26,994 bases of DNA from a virus. The DNA is taken from the IMG/VR virus record IMGVR_UViG_3300047557_000289, positions 1-26,994 of that record, one strand, 5' to 3'. Below the pieces are notes generated by a model. That model did no database searches, was not told the origin of the DNA, and was given only the letters and a program-made list of their open reading frames with translations. Both the position numbers and the translations under genes were made by a program. Position 1 is the first letter of the stretch. Each line of letters opens with the position of its first letter. Positions 1 to 6,299 of this stretch are shown here, piece by piece.

Positions 1-409
1 CACGTTTACCGCCGACCGAGGTCGTGGTGTAGCGAGCTTCTAAGCCTTTATCCTCACCGGAAATGCACTTCATGGATAAACCAACTTGCGTTTCCCAACC
101 TTTTTTAGCGTTAGGTGGCGCAGGTTCGAGCGCAGGTAATGGTTCTGCAACGCTGACCATCTTTTCACCGAGAACTTCGCCATCACCCCATGCAATGTAG
201 CCATGCACGAACGATAGCGGATTGATTGCCCAAAGGGAATCGTCCTCAATTTCAGTTTGATCTGCGCCGAACACCCAATGACCCGTCTTATCCATTTTGA
301 TAATCACGGTGCCTGCTGGCCCAATCTCGGTTTCGATGGAGCGTAAGGCGGTGGTGAGGTCTTTGACCGAAGGCAGGTTTGCACCTGCAAAAGTTACGAT
401 ATTTGACAT
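1..409 (-). CDS. Conserved phage protein of the replication module, C-terminus cut by window edge
   Basis: The reading frame starts at ATG 409-407 and stays open to the window edge, giving about 136 residues with the C-terminus missing. A good ribosome site (AAAGGA) sits 7 bases before the ATG. The visible part is soluble and mixed alpha/beta, with stretches such as KMDKTGHWVFGADQ, NPLSFVHGYIAWGDGE and GLSMKCISGEDKGLEARY. I recall similar proteins next to DUF2800 nucleases in other podovirus replication modules, but I cannot name a domain. The gene is 11 bases downstream of the DUF2800 nuclease and co-directional, so it is probably translated from the same mRNA. A role in DNA replication or single-strand binding is a positional guess only. 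Confidence 0.7.
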   Translation of the reverse strand, partial: MSNIVTFAGANLPSVKDLTTALRSIETEIGPAGTVIIKMDKTGHWVFGADQTEIEDDSLWAINPLSFVHGYIAWGDGEVLGEKMVSVAEPLPALEPAPPNAKKGWETQVGLSMKCISGEDKGLEARYTTTSVGGKR

Positions 410-420
410 TATTGTGTCCT

Positions 421-1551
421 TTATTGAAGTTTAGAAAGGGCTGCGGTCAACTGCTGCCCGATTTGTAAAACCGCTGGTCTGGGATCGCTCTCAGGTGCCA
501 ACGTACTGCCGGTGCTTACTGCCACCACTTGATCGGCAGGCAATTGCTTGCCATGCTTTTTCAAGACTTTTTCTGCTTGCGCAGGAGATATGATTTTACT
601 CGTCATTAGCTCGTCCTCGGGGATTCCGTCGTTGAGCATCGCAACAAGCGCTGCGTCCTCATCGACCCACTGACGAGTGGCTCGCTTGGCGACTAGCTTG
701 TAGCCTGGCAAAGGCTTGCCTGTTTCTAAAATGCGGTGCGCTAGGGCGCGTAAGTCAGTGATCCACTGCTCGAGCATATCGGCTTGACGCAAGTAGGTGC
801 TGATCTCAGCAGGGTTTAAGATGTCAAGTTGCGCATGAATCGCACGATCCACCGCGCCCGTCATTAGTGGGCAAGTTGGTTTTGCGGCGCACCAACGGCA
901 ATGATCGCCGACTTTTAACGGCGCATCGTCTGATTGGGCTAACTTAACAGCTAACTTGAGTTCTTGTTCAAACTTTTTAATGCGCTCGGGTGTTGTGACC
1001 CAACGCTTGAGTTCGGGAGGCTGCACGATGATGCACTCGATCTCGGTAGCGCCATCAAAGACCCACTGCACTTCAGGGGTACGCATGGCAGCTGCCGCAT
1101 AAAACATGAGTTGAGGGTTTTCTTCGGCTTCTACCGCAACTCCGTCACCAAACTTCCAATCCAATACGATAGCGCGTTGCCCAATACGACCAAGGAGGTC
1201 AGTAGAACCATAAACATCAGGCAGAAAGTCGCCAAAACCCACTCGAGTTTCGACGGCAATATCCATTTCACAATTAGGATCCACCAAGTTAAGCAGATCA
1301 AGAGCCGGATATAACTTATCCTCCAATAAATCTTTAGTGAAGGTAATGTCCTCATACGTGGTTCCCAAGAACTCAGTCGGCTTTTTGTCATGCTCTAGCA
1401 CCTCGGCAATAATGTTGTGTAGTAGTGTGCCTTCGTTGGCGTACTTGCTTGAAGGCTGTGGAGGCATCTTGGCGCAAAGCGCTACTGAGCCTGGGCAATT
1501 CATTACTCGCTTGGCGGTTGATCCGCCGACGATTTGAGAGTGGGCTGCCAT
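421..1551 (-). CDS. DUF2800 family PD-(D/E)XK nuclease (Cas4/RecB-like)
   Basis: A 376-aa protein with the signature of Cas4/AddB-type exonucleases. It has a GTxxH motif (G41-T-L-L-H45), an acidic motif at D118 (YGSTDLL), the core DxK at D131-W-K133, and a QxxxY-like helix at Q147 (ENPQLMFYA). Four cysteines, C19, C218, C221 and C227, are placed as in iron-sulfur nucleases of this class. DUF2800 proteins are common in phage replication and recombination modules and are thought to process DNA ends. The start ATG 1551 is supported by AAAGGAAA just upstream. It is divergent from the VRR-NUC/helicase operon and is followed by a second replication-module gene. Family assignment is firm; the exact substrate is unknown. 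Confidence 0.88.
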   Translation of the reverse strand: MAAHSQIVGGSTAKRVMNCPGSVALCAKMPPQPSSKYANEGTLLHNIIAEVLEHDKKPTEFLGTTYEDITFTKDLLEDKLYPALDLLNLVDPNCEMDIAVETRVGFGDFLPDVYGSTDLLGRIGQRAIVLDWKFGDGVAVEAEENPQLMFYAAAAMRTPEVQWVFDGATEIECIIVQPPELKRWVTTPERIKKFEQELKLAVKLAQSDDAPLKVGDHCRWCAAKPTCPLMTGAVDRAIHAQLDILNPAEISTYLRQADMLEQWITDLRALAHRILETGKPLPGYKLVAKRATRQWVDEDAALVAMLNDGIPEDELMTSKIISPAQAEKVLKKHGKQLPADQVVAVSTGSTLAPESDPRPAVLQIGQQLTAALSKLQ

Positions 1552-1625
1552 TTACTTTCCTTTACTGTAGTTGATTGAAACTTCACTATAGCATAAAAAA
1601 TAATTTGTGTGCTAAACTTTTTTAC
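1552..1625. promoter_or_regulatory. Divergent intergenic control region with candidate promoters
   Basis: This 74-base AT-rich gap separates the minus-strand nuclease gene from the plus-strand VRR-NUC gene, so it should hold promoters for both. For the plus strand I see TTGAAA at 1575-1580, an 18-base spacer and AATAAT at 1599-1604, which places the start of transcription only about 15 bases before ATG 1626. For the minus strand a TATAGT box (1585-1590 reversed) is present, but its upstream box is weak. The two candidates overlap, so the two directions might compete for polymerase. This is inferred from motif matches only. Confidence 0.45.
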
Positions 1626-1910
1626 ATGAAAGAAAAAGACATTGAAAAATATTTTTGTTGGGCGGTTCAGCGCATGGGCGGGATTGCTTATAAGTTCAAG
1701 TCGCCAAGTCAGCGTGGCGTGACCGATCGTGTCGTCTGCTTGCCAGGCGGTGTGGTGTGGTTTGTAGAACTGAAAACCAAAGGTGGCAAGCTATCGGCGT
1801 TGCAGATCGTACATTCCATAAATTTAAAGATGCTGCAACAAAACTACGCTTGCTTGTGGACTACTGAACACGTTGATGAATGGGTTAAAAATGCGCTTCC
1901 AAGTCCATGA
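1626..1910 (+). CDS. VRR-NUC domain nuclease
   Basis: A 94-aa protein covering a complete minimal VRR-NUC fold, as in phage stand-alone members of the family. The metal-binding PD-(D/E)XK residues are visible: D34 in RGVTDR, then E48-L-K50 in WFVELKTKGGKLS, followed by Q60. The family includes Holliday-junction or branched-DNA nucleases. I chose ATG 1626 rather than the in-frame TTG at 1575, because family members begin about six residues before the first helix (MKEKDIEKYF) and the TTG would cover the promoter region. No clear ribosome site precedes 1626, so the mRNA may be nearly leaderless. Its last 20 bases overlap the next gene. It is the first gene of an operon that also carries the helicase, so it probably acts with it on phage DNA. 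Confidence 0.88.
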   Translation: MKEKDIEKYFCWAVQRMGGIAYKFKSPSQRGVTDRVVCLPGGVVWFVELKTKGGKLSALQIVHSINLKMLQQNYACLWTTEHVDEWVKNALPSP

Positions 1911-2049
1911 CGAAACAGGCGCTATGTTGCGCCGCTTCTATACCAAAGCCGAAGCCGTTGCCTTTATGCAACAGGGTTGGACGTTGGTTATATTGCCACG
2001 CAAACCCAAGCTAGACATCCACGCATTACTTGGGGACGCTCCATTTTGA
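1891..2049 (+). CDS. Small conserved phage protein between VRR-NUC and helicase genes (52 aa)
   Basis: This short frame starts at ATG 1891 inside the end of the VRR-NUC gene and stops at TGA 2047-2049, overlapping the TTG start of the helicase. The protein begins MRFQVHDETGAMLRRFYTKA and continues with a predicted helix (EAVAFMQQGW) and a strand (TLVILPRKP). I recognise the pattern (VHDETGAM, a helix, then GWxLV) from small proteins in the same slot of other podovirus genomes, but no function is known to me. Its place, translationally coupled on both sides, suggests it works with the nuclease or helicase. It replaces the longer helicase N-terminus that a naive start call would give. Confidence 0.75.
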   Translation: MRFQVHDETGAMLRRFYTKAEAVAFMQQGWTLVILPRKPKLDIHALLGDAPF

Positions 2050-3380
2050 AACTTAGACCTTATCAAGAACGCGCCGTTGACTTCTTATATTCCAACGACC
2101 GAGCGATGGTGTTAGCGCCCGTAGGCGCTGGCAAGACGGCTATCACGCTCACAGGCATGGACGAGATGTTGCGTCATAAAGTTGTCAAGCGTTGGCTCGT
2201 CTTAGCTCCTAAGCGGGTCTGTACGGATGTATGGCCCGTTGAGCAGCCTAAGTGGGCGCCTGATATGCCACTCGCCGTTGCAGTTGGTACACCAGCGCAA
2301 CGCAGCCAAGCACTCTATTCGGGTTTCCCCGTAGTGGTAACTAACTACGACAACATTCAATGGCTGGCTGAACAACAACTAGACTTTGACGCTATCGTGT
2401 TTGACGAGCTAACCAAACTCAAGAACCCATCAGGCAAACGATTCAAAGCGCTCATCAAGGTGATTGACAAGATCAACATTCGTTGGGGTTTGACCGGCAG
2501 CTTTACAAGTAACGGGCTTGAGGACGTGTTTGGGCAGTGCAAGATCGTCGATCAATCCTTGCTTGGTCGTAGCAAAGGCGCGTTCATGCAACAGTATTTC
2601 GTTTGCATCAATAAGGATTTTGGCGAATGGGCGCCCCGTGTAGGTTCGTTGGAAGCCGTCATGAATCAGATCAAACCTGCTACGTTCGTTTTAGAAGCTG
2701 GCGTCTATAAGGACAAGCTGCCTGATCTGCACACCGTTGAGTTGCGTTGCGACATGGATGACCGCGCCCCATACGAAACCATGAAAAAGCAGTTTGTGGT
2801 GGAGTTTGGCACTGAGCAGATCACCGCCATGAACGCTGCCGTGGTTACAGGCAAGTTGCAACAGATGGCGTCAGGCTTTGTTTACAAGACCGAAACGACC
2901 GCATCGGACACACCTGGCAAGATGAACGTCACCAATACGCCGATCTGGTTCTCAAGCCATAAGTTCGATTTGCTTGATGAGTTGCTAGAAGAAAACCAAC
3001 ACGCCAATACCATCATCGTCTACAACTTTGTTGAGGAATTGGCTGAACTCAAGCGTCGCTACCCACACGCTCAGACGATCAATGACGACAAGGCGATTGA
3101 GCGTTGGAACGCAGGCAAGATTGAGCTATTGCTCATCCACCCCAAGTCCGCAGGGCATGGGCTAAACCTTCAGCATGGCGGTAGCAAGATTGTGTTTCTA
3201 TCCTTGCCTTGGAGCCTAGAACTCTTTGAGCAGACGGTTGGGCGCCTACATCGGTCAGGGCAGACAGAGGACGTATGGTGCTATATTTTGCTCACCAATA
3301 AGACCGTGGACGAGAGGATTTGGGCGGCGTTGCATGACAAACGTGCGCTATCTGATATTGCATTGGAGGAATTGAAATGA
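2046..3380 (+). CDS. SNF2/DEAD-type superfamily 2 helicase
   Basis: About 444 aa from TTG 2046, an SF2 ATPase of the compact phage SNF2 type. Motifs seen in order are a Q-motif-like N-terminus KLRPYQ, Walker A APVGAGKT, motif II as FDELTKLKN, motif III WGLTGSF, motif V region SAGHGLNLQHG, and motif VI EQTVGRLHRSGQ. Such proteins translocate on double-stranded DNA and may remodel or unwind replication intermediates. I prefer TTG 2046, which overlaps the stop of the 52-aa gene (TTTTGA), because homologues begin at KLRPYQ. A TTG at 1977 would add 23 residues read out of frame from the 52-aa gene. The end overlaps the next gene by ATGA. Confidence 0.9.
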   Translation: MKLRPYQERAVDFLYSNDRAMVLAPVGAGKTAITLTGMDEMLRHKVVKRWLVLAPKRVCTDVWPVEQPKWAPDMPLAVAVGTPAQRSQALYSGFPVVVTNYDNIQWLAEQQLDFDAIVFDELTKLKNPSGKRFKALIKVIDKINIRWGLTGSFTSNGLEDVFGQCKIVDQSLLGRSKGAFMQQYFVCINKDFGEWAPRVGSLEAVMNQIKPATFVLEAGVYKDKLPDLHTVELRCDMDDRAPYETMKKQFVVEFGTEQITAMNAAVVTGKLQQMASGFVYKTETTASDTPGKMNVTNTPIWFSSHKFDLLDELLEENQHANTIIVYNFVEELAELKRRYPHAQTINDDKAIERWNAGKIELLLIHPKSAGHGLNLQHGGSKIVFLSLPWSLELFEQTVGRLHRSGQTEDVWCYILLTNKTVDERIWAALHDKRALSDIALEELK

Positions 3381-3526
3381 CTCTAAGAGAGGAAGCCTTA
3401 AAACTAGCCGACGATATTGATGAGTATGCACCAGACACCAATATCGCCGATATTATTCGCCGTTTGGTTGCCGAGATTGATCGGCTTAACGGCAAGACCG
3501 AATTAGACATAGACGGGAGATGTTAA
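3377..3526 (+). CDS. Small hypothetical protein (49 aa)
   Basis: A short frame from ATG 3377, overlapping the helicase stop as ATGA, to TAA 3524-3526, which overlaps the next ATG as TAATG. The product is acidic and helical, with LREEALKLADDIDEYAP followed by DIIRRLVAEIDRLNGK, so two amphipathic helices are likely. I do not recognise a named family. The exact start/stop overlaps on both sides are the main evidence that it is translated. Confidence 0.7.
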   Translation: MTLREEALKLADDIDEYAPDTNIADIIRRLVAEIDRLNGKTELDIDGRC

Positions 3527-3720
3527 TGGATCGGCTATCGTACTACAAAGCCAAGCTCAAAGCAGCACAAGCCGAGGAGATCATTCGGGTACGCGAGTAC
3601 AACCAGGCGCAGCGATCCTTGGATCGAGTGATCAAGCAAGTCATTGAATTACAAAAGAAAGTAGAAGATTATGAAAGAAGTGAAAGAGCTAAGTTGGCGC
3701 AAACTCAACGATATTCTTAG
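3526..3720 (+). CDS. Small coiled-coil protein (64 aa)
   Basis: Starts at ATG 3526, which shares its A with the previous stop. GGGAG lies about 7 bases upstream, so this ATG is better placed than an in-frame ATG at 3520. The product is almost wholly helical and rich in Lys, Glu and Gln, with heptad-like spacing through RSLDRVIKQVIELQKKVEDY, so it is probably a coiled-coil dimer. It overlaps the next gene by 50 bases. No family or function is recognised. Confidence 0.72.
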   Translation: MDRLSYYKAKLKAAQAEEIIRVREYNQAQRSLDRVIKQVIELQKKVEDYERSERAKLAQTQRYS

Positions 3721-3874
3721 CCAAATGACCGAAGAAGAAGTGTTGATGTTGCTAAACGAAGAACGCACTCACGCTCGCCGTGCCTCGGTGCTTCAACGCC
3801 TGCACCAACGCTACACCATGTTGCGCTGCGCAAGAGAACGTATTGAGATAATGAACGAAGCCGTATTGCCATGA
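3671..3874 (+). CDS. Small helical phage protein (67 aa)
   Basis: Begins inside the preceding coding region and ends at TGA overlapping the next ATG (ATGA at 3871-3874). The product has LSWRKLNDILSQMTEEEV at its N-terminus and an Arg-rich helical C-terminal half (LQRLHQRYTMLRCARERIEI). I recall similar small proteins in the early operons of related podoviruses, but their function is not known to me. The basic helix could bind nucleic acid; this is only an inference from composition. Confidence 0.68.
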   Translation: MKEVKELSWRKLNDILSQMTEEEVLMLLNEERTHARRASVLQRLHQRYTMLRCARERIEIMNEAVLP

Positions 3875-4059
3875 CCCCACCGGACTTTAGTACATGGAGC
3901 CGTCCAAATTTAGAACAGTTTGCAAAAGACAGTTATCAGGAGATACTGTACTTGCAGGCTGATTTAAAGGCAGCACTAGAAGCATATCGTGATTTAAACA
4001 AAAGGAGAAAGTATGATGAAGTTCAGTCTAGTAGTAGCGACGGCAGTATTCAGCGCTAG
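3871..4059 (+). CDS. Small hypothetical phage protein (62 aa)
   Basis: Starts at ATG 3871 overlapping the preceding stop. The N-terminal two thirds look like a conserved helical phage protein (FSTWSRPNLEQFAKDSYQ, then LQADLKAALEAYRDL). The last 15 or so residues, DEVQSSSSDGSIQR, are low complexity and are read out of frame through the start of the next gene, for a 47-base overlap. This suggests the original C-terminus was near residue 46-48 and the tail is a by-product of gene packing. Function unknown. Confidence 0.68.
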   Translation: MTPPDFSTWSRPNLEQFAKDSYQEILYLQADLKAALEAYRDLNKRRKYDEVQSSSSDGSIQR

Positions 4060-4330
4060 CGTCGCAGCGCAATCCACATCCATCTATGGCCCGAATGGGC
4101 AGTATATGGGTCAGACATTTCAAAGCGGGAATGTCACTTCGTTTTATGGCTCTAGTGGTCAGTATCAAGGGCAAGCCTTTCAGAGTGGCAATATCACTTC
4201 GTTGTACGGGCCATCAGGTCAATACATGGGGCAGACCTTTAGTAACTCGGTACCAACAATAACACCTCTACCAATGTTACCAGCAACGCCATCATTAACC
4301 CCGCAGTTTGATTCAATCTTTGGGAGATAG
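4013..4330 (+). CDS. Secreted 20-residue-repeat protein with signal peptide (105 aa)
   Basis: The strongest ribosome site of the operon (AAAGGAG) precedes ATGATG at 4013. The N-terminus is a textbook Sec signal peptide: one Lys, a hydrophobic core (FSLVVATAVFSASV) and an AxA-type cleavage site near residue 19. The mature part has three 20-residue units from T22, T42 and T62 with the pattern T-S-x-Y-G-x-x-G-Q-Y-x-G-Q-x-F-Q-S-G-N, then a Pro/Thr-rich tail. I associate similar YGPNGQ repeats with small secreted proteins of Burkholderiales and their phages, without a known function. A periplasmic or surface role during infection, for example altering the envelope, is possible. It is one of few secreted proteins expected from an early-type operon. 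Confidence 0.8.
   Translation: MMKFSLVVATAVFSASVAAQSTSIYGPNGQYMGQTFQSGNVTSFYGSSGQYQGQAFQSGNITSLYGPSGQYMGQTFSNSVPTITPLPMLPATPSLTPQFDSIFGR
4076..4240 (+). repeat. In-frame tandem repeat, about 60-base period, 2.75 units
   Basis: Units begin at 4076, 4136 and 4196 and encode the YGxxGQYxGQxF motif of the secreted protein. The third unit stops after 15 residues. Units differ at many third positions, so the protein sequence is kept while the DNA has drifted, which points to selection on the peptide rather than a very recent duplication. Confidence 0.85.
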
Positions 4331-4334
4331 TTAC

Positions 4335-4544
4335 ATGAAAAACGAACACATTTGGACGCCATCAGGCACGGATATTACCGAACGTTGGAGAACGCAACAC
4401 GGCTGGGTGCCACCTTCTGAGTTGGCAGATTATCAACAGAAGTGGAAGTATTATCAGGAATTACCCTTACGCAAATTGGACGATAAAGCCAAAGAAGAAT
4501 ACGAGATGGTGTTGCGTAAAGCCAAGGTCGCTCGAATCAAATGA
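4335..4544 (+). CDS. Small conserved phage protein (69 aa)
   Basis: I place the start at ATG 4335, preceded by GGGAG, rather than an upstream alternative codon that would overlap the secreted protein gene. The product has a distinctive N-terminus (IWTPSGTDITERWR, then HGWVPPSELADYQQKW) and a helical Lys-rich C-terminus. I recall similar proteins in related podovirus early regions; the function is unknown to me. The stop overlaps the next start as ATGA. Confidence 0.75.
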   Translation: MKNEHIWTPSGTDITERWRTQHGWVPPSELADYQQKWKYYQELPLRKLDDKAKEEYEMVLRKAKVARIK

Positions 4545-4627
4545 CCAATGACGAGGCTATGATCTTTGCTGGGATTGTAATACTAGCGATGGTCGTAGTC
4601 GTCGTTTTCTTGCTTAACCAAGAATAG
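4541..4627 (+). CDS. 28-aa single-pass membrane peptide
   Basis: A very short frame beginning at ATG 4541, overlapped by the previous TGA, and ending at TAG 4625-4627. The product has a polar N-terminus (MTNDEA) and one hydrophobic segment of about 19 residues (IFAGIVILAMVVVVVFLL) ending in NQE, so it would be a membrane peptide with a short cytoplasmic or periplasmic tail. Its last 14 bases lie antisense to the end of the endolysin gene. Overlap with the upstream stop and the clean membrane segment support it, but at this length chance is not excluded. It could be a small regulator of lysis or of the envelope; this is a guess. Confidence 0.55.
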   Translation: MTNDEAMIFAGIVILAMVVVVVFLLNQE

Positions 4628-5201
4628 ATCGTACTTTATCAATCTTAGCCTTGCGGTCAGCTAATCCGATATTGCCACCATTGATGCGCCGCGTCATGGT
4701 GTCAATATCCCATTTATCCGCTAGGTCGTTTAGGTTTCTTTTGTTCCAGTACCAGCCAGCCGATAACGCGGCGTAGCGCGGTTCTTCTAAAAGTTGAGGT
4801 ACATCTATTAAGTCGATGCCTAACGCCTCACCACAGTGCGCATAGTTCTCTTTACCCGTGGTTTGGATCAAGCCGCGCCCGATGTACTTCCAGCCGTCGC
4901 CATCCTCGGTATTGCCCATCCGACCGCCGTAGACTTTATTGGCGATCTTTTCAGGCTGACGCTCGTATTGCATGGCGGTTTCCATGTCAGGAAAGCGTGA
5001 CGGCCATGTAGCCATAAGCGCTCTTGCGCTGTAATTTAGGTTTTCTTTTAAAAATTTAAAGCCGCCTGACTCATGCAAACATTGACCAATAAAGCAAGCC
5101 TTACGATTATTGGTGTTAATTTGGTACTTGGCAAACGTTTCTTCTAACGGCTCTTTCCATTTGCCGTCGATCCCTAAGGCAAGCAGCTGCGACTCTAACA
5201 T
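4614..5201 (-). CDS. Endolysin, glycoside hydrolase family 19 (chitinase-like lysozyme)
   Basis: A 195-aa protein with the GH19 endolysin pattern. The catalytic Glu is at H43-E44-S45-G-G-F, a probable second acid is E53 in LKENLNYSARAL, and the conserved stretch YGGRMGNTEDGDGWKYIGRG runs into LIQTTGKENY. The C-terminal motif RRINGGNIGLADR is also typical. The enzyme cuts the glycan strand of peptidoglycan at the end of infection. No signal peptide is visible, so it should need the holin encoded immediately upstream. Start ATG 5201 directly follows the holin stop. It is the last gene of the late operon. Confidence 0.93.
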   Translation of the reverse strand: MLESQLLALGIDGKWKEPLEETFAKYQINTNNRKACFIGQCLHESGGFKFLKENLNYSARALMATWPSRFPDMETAMQYERQPEKIANKVYGGRMGNTEDGDGWKYIGRGLIQTTGKENYAHCGEALGIDLIDVPQLLEEPRYAALSAGWYWNKRNLNDLADKWDIDTMTRRINGGNIGLADRKAKIDKVRSILG

Positions 5202-5573
5202 CTAATTACCGAGTTTTTTAGCGTAGAACAGGGTGCGATCACCGAATAGATAAAAACCTACGGCGCTAGCAAAGTTGGTCACGGTTGACGATGTTTTGCC
5301 GGTTAGCTCTAAATACGCCCAAGTGCCTAACACGATTACAGTGACGGTAGGACGCATGAGTCGCACAACCGCCTCAACCCAAGGATATGATGGGTTAGTA
5401 CCACCTGCTTCATTCATCGCTTTAAAAAAGCCTAGATCAACCTCACGCATCTTGACGTATTCATCAATCGTAGCGGGTTTAAATGTATCGCCAGCAACAA
5501 AACGATTGATTAGGGATTTCCCTAAGTCCACTACAAACGGCGCAAATGTGGCAAGTATGGTAATTGGATCCAT
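5202..5573 (-). CDS. Holin, 3TM gene-transfer-agent-release type
   Basis: A 123-aa membrane protein whose layout matches the 3TM holin family. It has an amphipathic or hydrophobic segment at residues 4-22, a conserved middle (FFKAMNEAGG, then SYPWVEAVVRLMRP), membrane segments at about 75-90 and 98-111, and the C-terminal GDRTLFYAKK. It would form lesions in the inner membrane and release the endolysin encoded next. Its ATG overlaps the upstream stop as TAATG. Family identity is inferred from pattern and position. Confidence 0.82.
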   Translation of the reverse strand: MDPITILATFAPFVVDLGKSLINRFVAGDTFKPATIDEYVKMREVDLGFFKAMNEAGGTNPSYPWVEAVVRLMRPTVTVIVLGTWAYLELTGKTSSTVTNFASAVGFYLFGDRTLFYAKKLGN

Positions 5574-6121
5574 TACCTAAACCCGCTTAATCTTGGCGAA
5601 AACGCAAATGTAGCTTGGTATGGGTCTGGCTTAACAGGGACGTTATCGTCAACCAAAGCCATAATATTCCAACCAGCAGTGAACCGAAAACAGCGAGCAT
5701 TACCAATAGGGGTAATCCAAGTAAATTGAAATAGTCCGTTAGCTGTAACGAAGCACCAACCCGCTTTCGCATTGTCATTATCCCGTATGGTTTTGTCACC
5801 CCAAACTTTAGTGTAATACGGGCTAGTCAAGTAACGCAAACATACGCTATACGCGGGGTTGCGCCATAGCCATTTCACTTTTGACCAGTATGACCGACCG
5901 TTGATGCGGTCAAACGTAGCGTCGCCATCTAAGCTATTATCAGGCGTCATAAATAGGTTTAGCCATTTTGGTAGCCGTGGGCCGATGCCCCACTCGCTAT
6001 GGTTGTCTAGCCAACCGTCTTGTTGCGTTGCAAATAAAGGCAACACGGGCGCTAGAATGACCGCAATCAAGGTCATGAATAAGTTATATATCACTAAAAA
6101 TGGATATATAACATAAATCAT
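5573..6121 (-). CDS. Conserved phage protein of the lysis region (182 aa, N-terminal membrane segment)
   Basis: The first 30 residues are strongly hydrophobic (YPFLVIYNLFMTLIAVILAP). The rest is soluble, Trp-rich and conserved-looking: DGWLDNHSEWGIGPRLPKW, then FMTPDNSLDGDATF and WLWRNPAYSVCLRYLTS. I recall this pattern as a widespread phage family of unknown function (I believe DUF7338). The gene overlaps both neighbours (ATGA and TAATG) inside the holin/endolysin cassette. A role at the inner membrane near lysis or in envelope modification is a positional inference. Confidence 0.75.
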   Translation of the reverse strand: MIYVIYPFLVIYNLFMTLIAVILAPVLPLFATQQDGWLDNHSEWGIGPRLPKWLNLFMTPDNSLDGDATFDRINGRSYWSKVKWLWRNPAYSVCLRYLTSPYYTKVWGDKTIRDNDNAKAGWCFVTANGLFQFTWITPIGNARCFRFTAGWNIMALVDDNVPVKPDPYQATFAFSPRLSGFR

Positions 6122-6297
6122 TTTTTGCTCATTTTCTTTAGGGTTTGTGCGAGGCGAGCGCGTTGGCCTGTAACACCTGACTTCTTAGCTGCCGCAGCTA
6201 GTTTCTTAGCGGGGATCTTTTCGCCTGCTTTAACGCCAAGGCTTTTCTTTAATGCGCCTGGTTTTTTAATTGCTTTTTGAATCCATTTCTCTGCCAT
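6118..6297 (-). CDS. Small lysine-rich protein (59 aa)
   Basis: Starts at ATG 6297 with AAGGAG just upstream and ends with TGA overlapping the next start. The product is very basic: KWIQKAIKKPGALKKSLGV, then GEKIPAKKLAAAAKKSG and RARLAQTLKKMSKK. It contains no long hydrophobic run. I know similar short basic proteins from many phage late regions, without a known function. Nucleic-acid binding or minor virion association are both possible. It is too short for most automated gene calls. Confidence 0.75.
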   Translation of the reverse strand: MAEKWIQKAIKKPGALKKSLGVKAGEKIPAKKLAAAAKKSGVTGQRARLAQTLKKMSKK

Positions 6298-6299
6298 GA

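Noticed and set aside
1575-1625. Upstream TTG start for the VRR-NUC protein
   Set aside because: It would place coding sequence over the only promoter region between two divergent operons, and the extra 17 residues do not fit the family.
1977-2045. Longer N-terminus for the SNF2 helicase from TTG 1977
   Set aside because: These codons are an out-of-frame reading of the 52-aa gene, and relatives begin at the KLRPYQ motif.
4076-4240. Possible CRISPR-like or intergenic repeat array
   Set aside because: The 60-base period is in frame within a protein, with unequal copies and no spacers. It is a peptide repeat.
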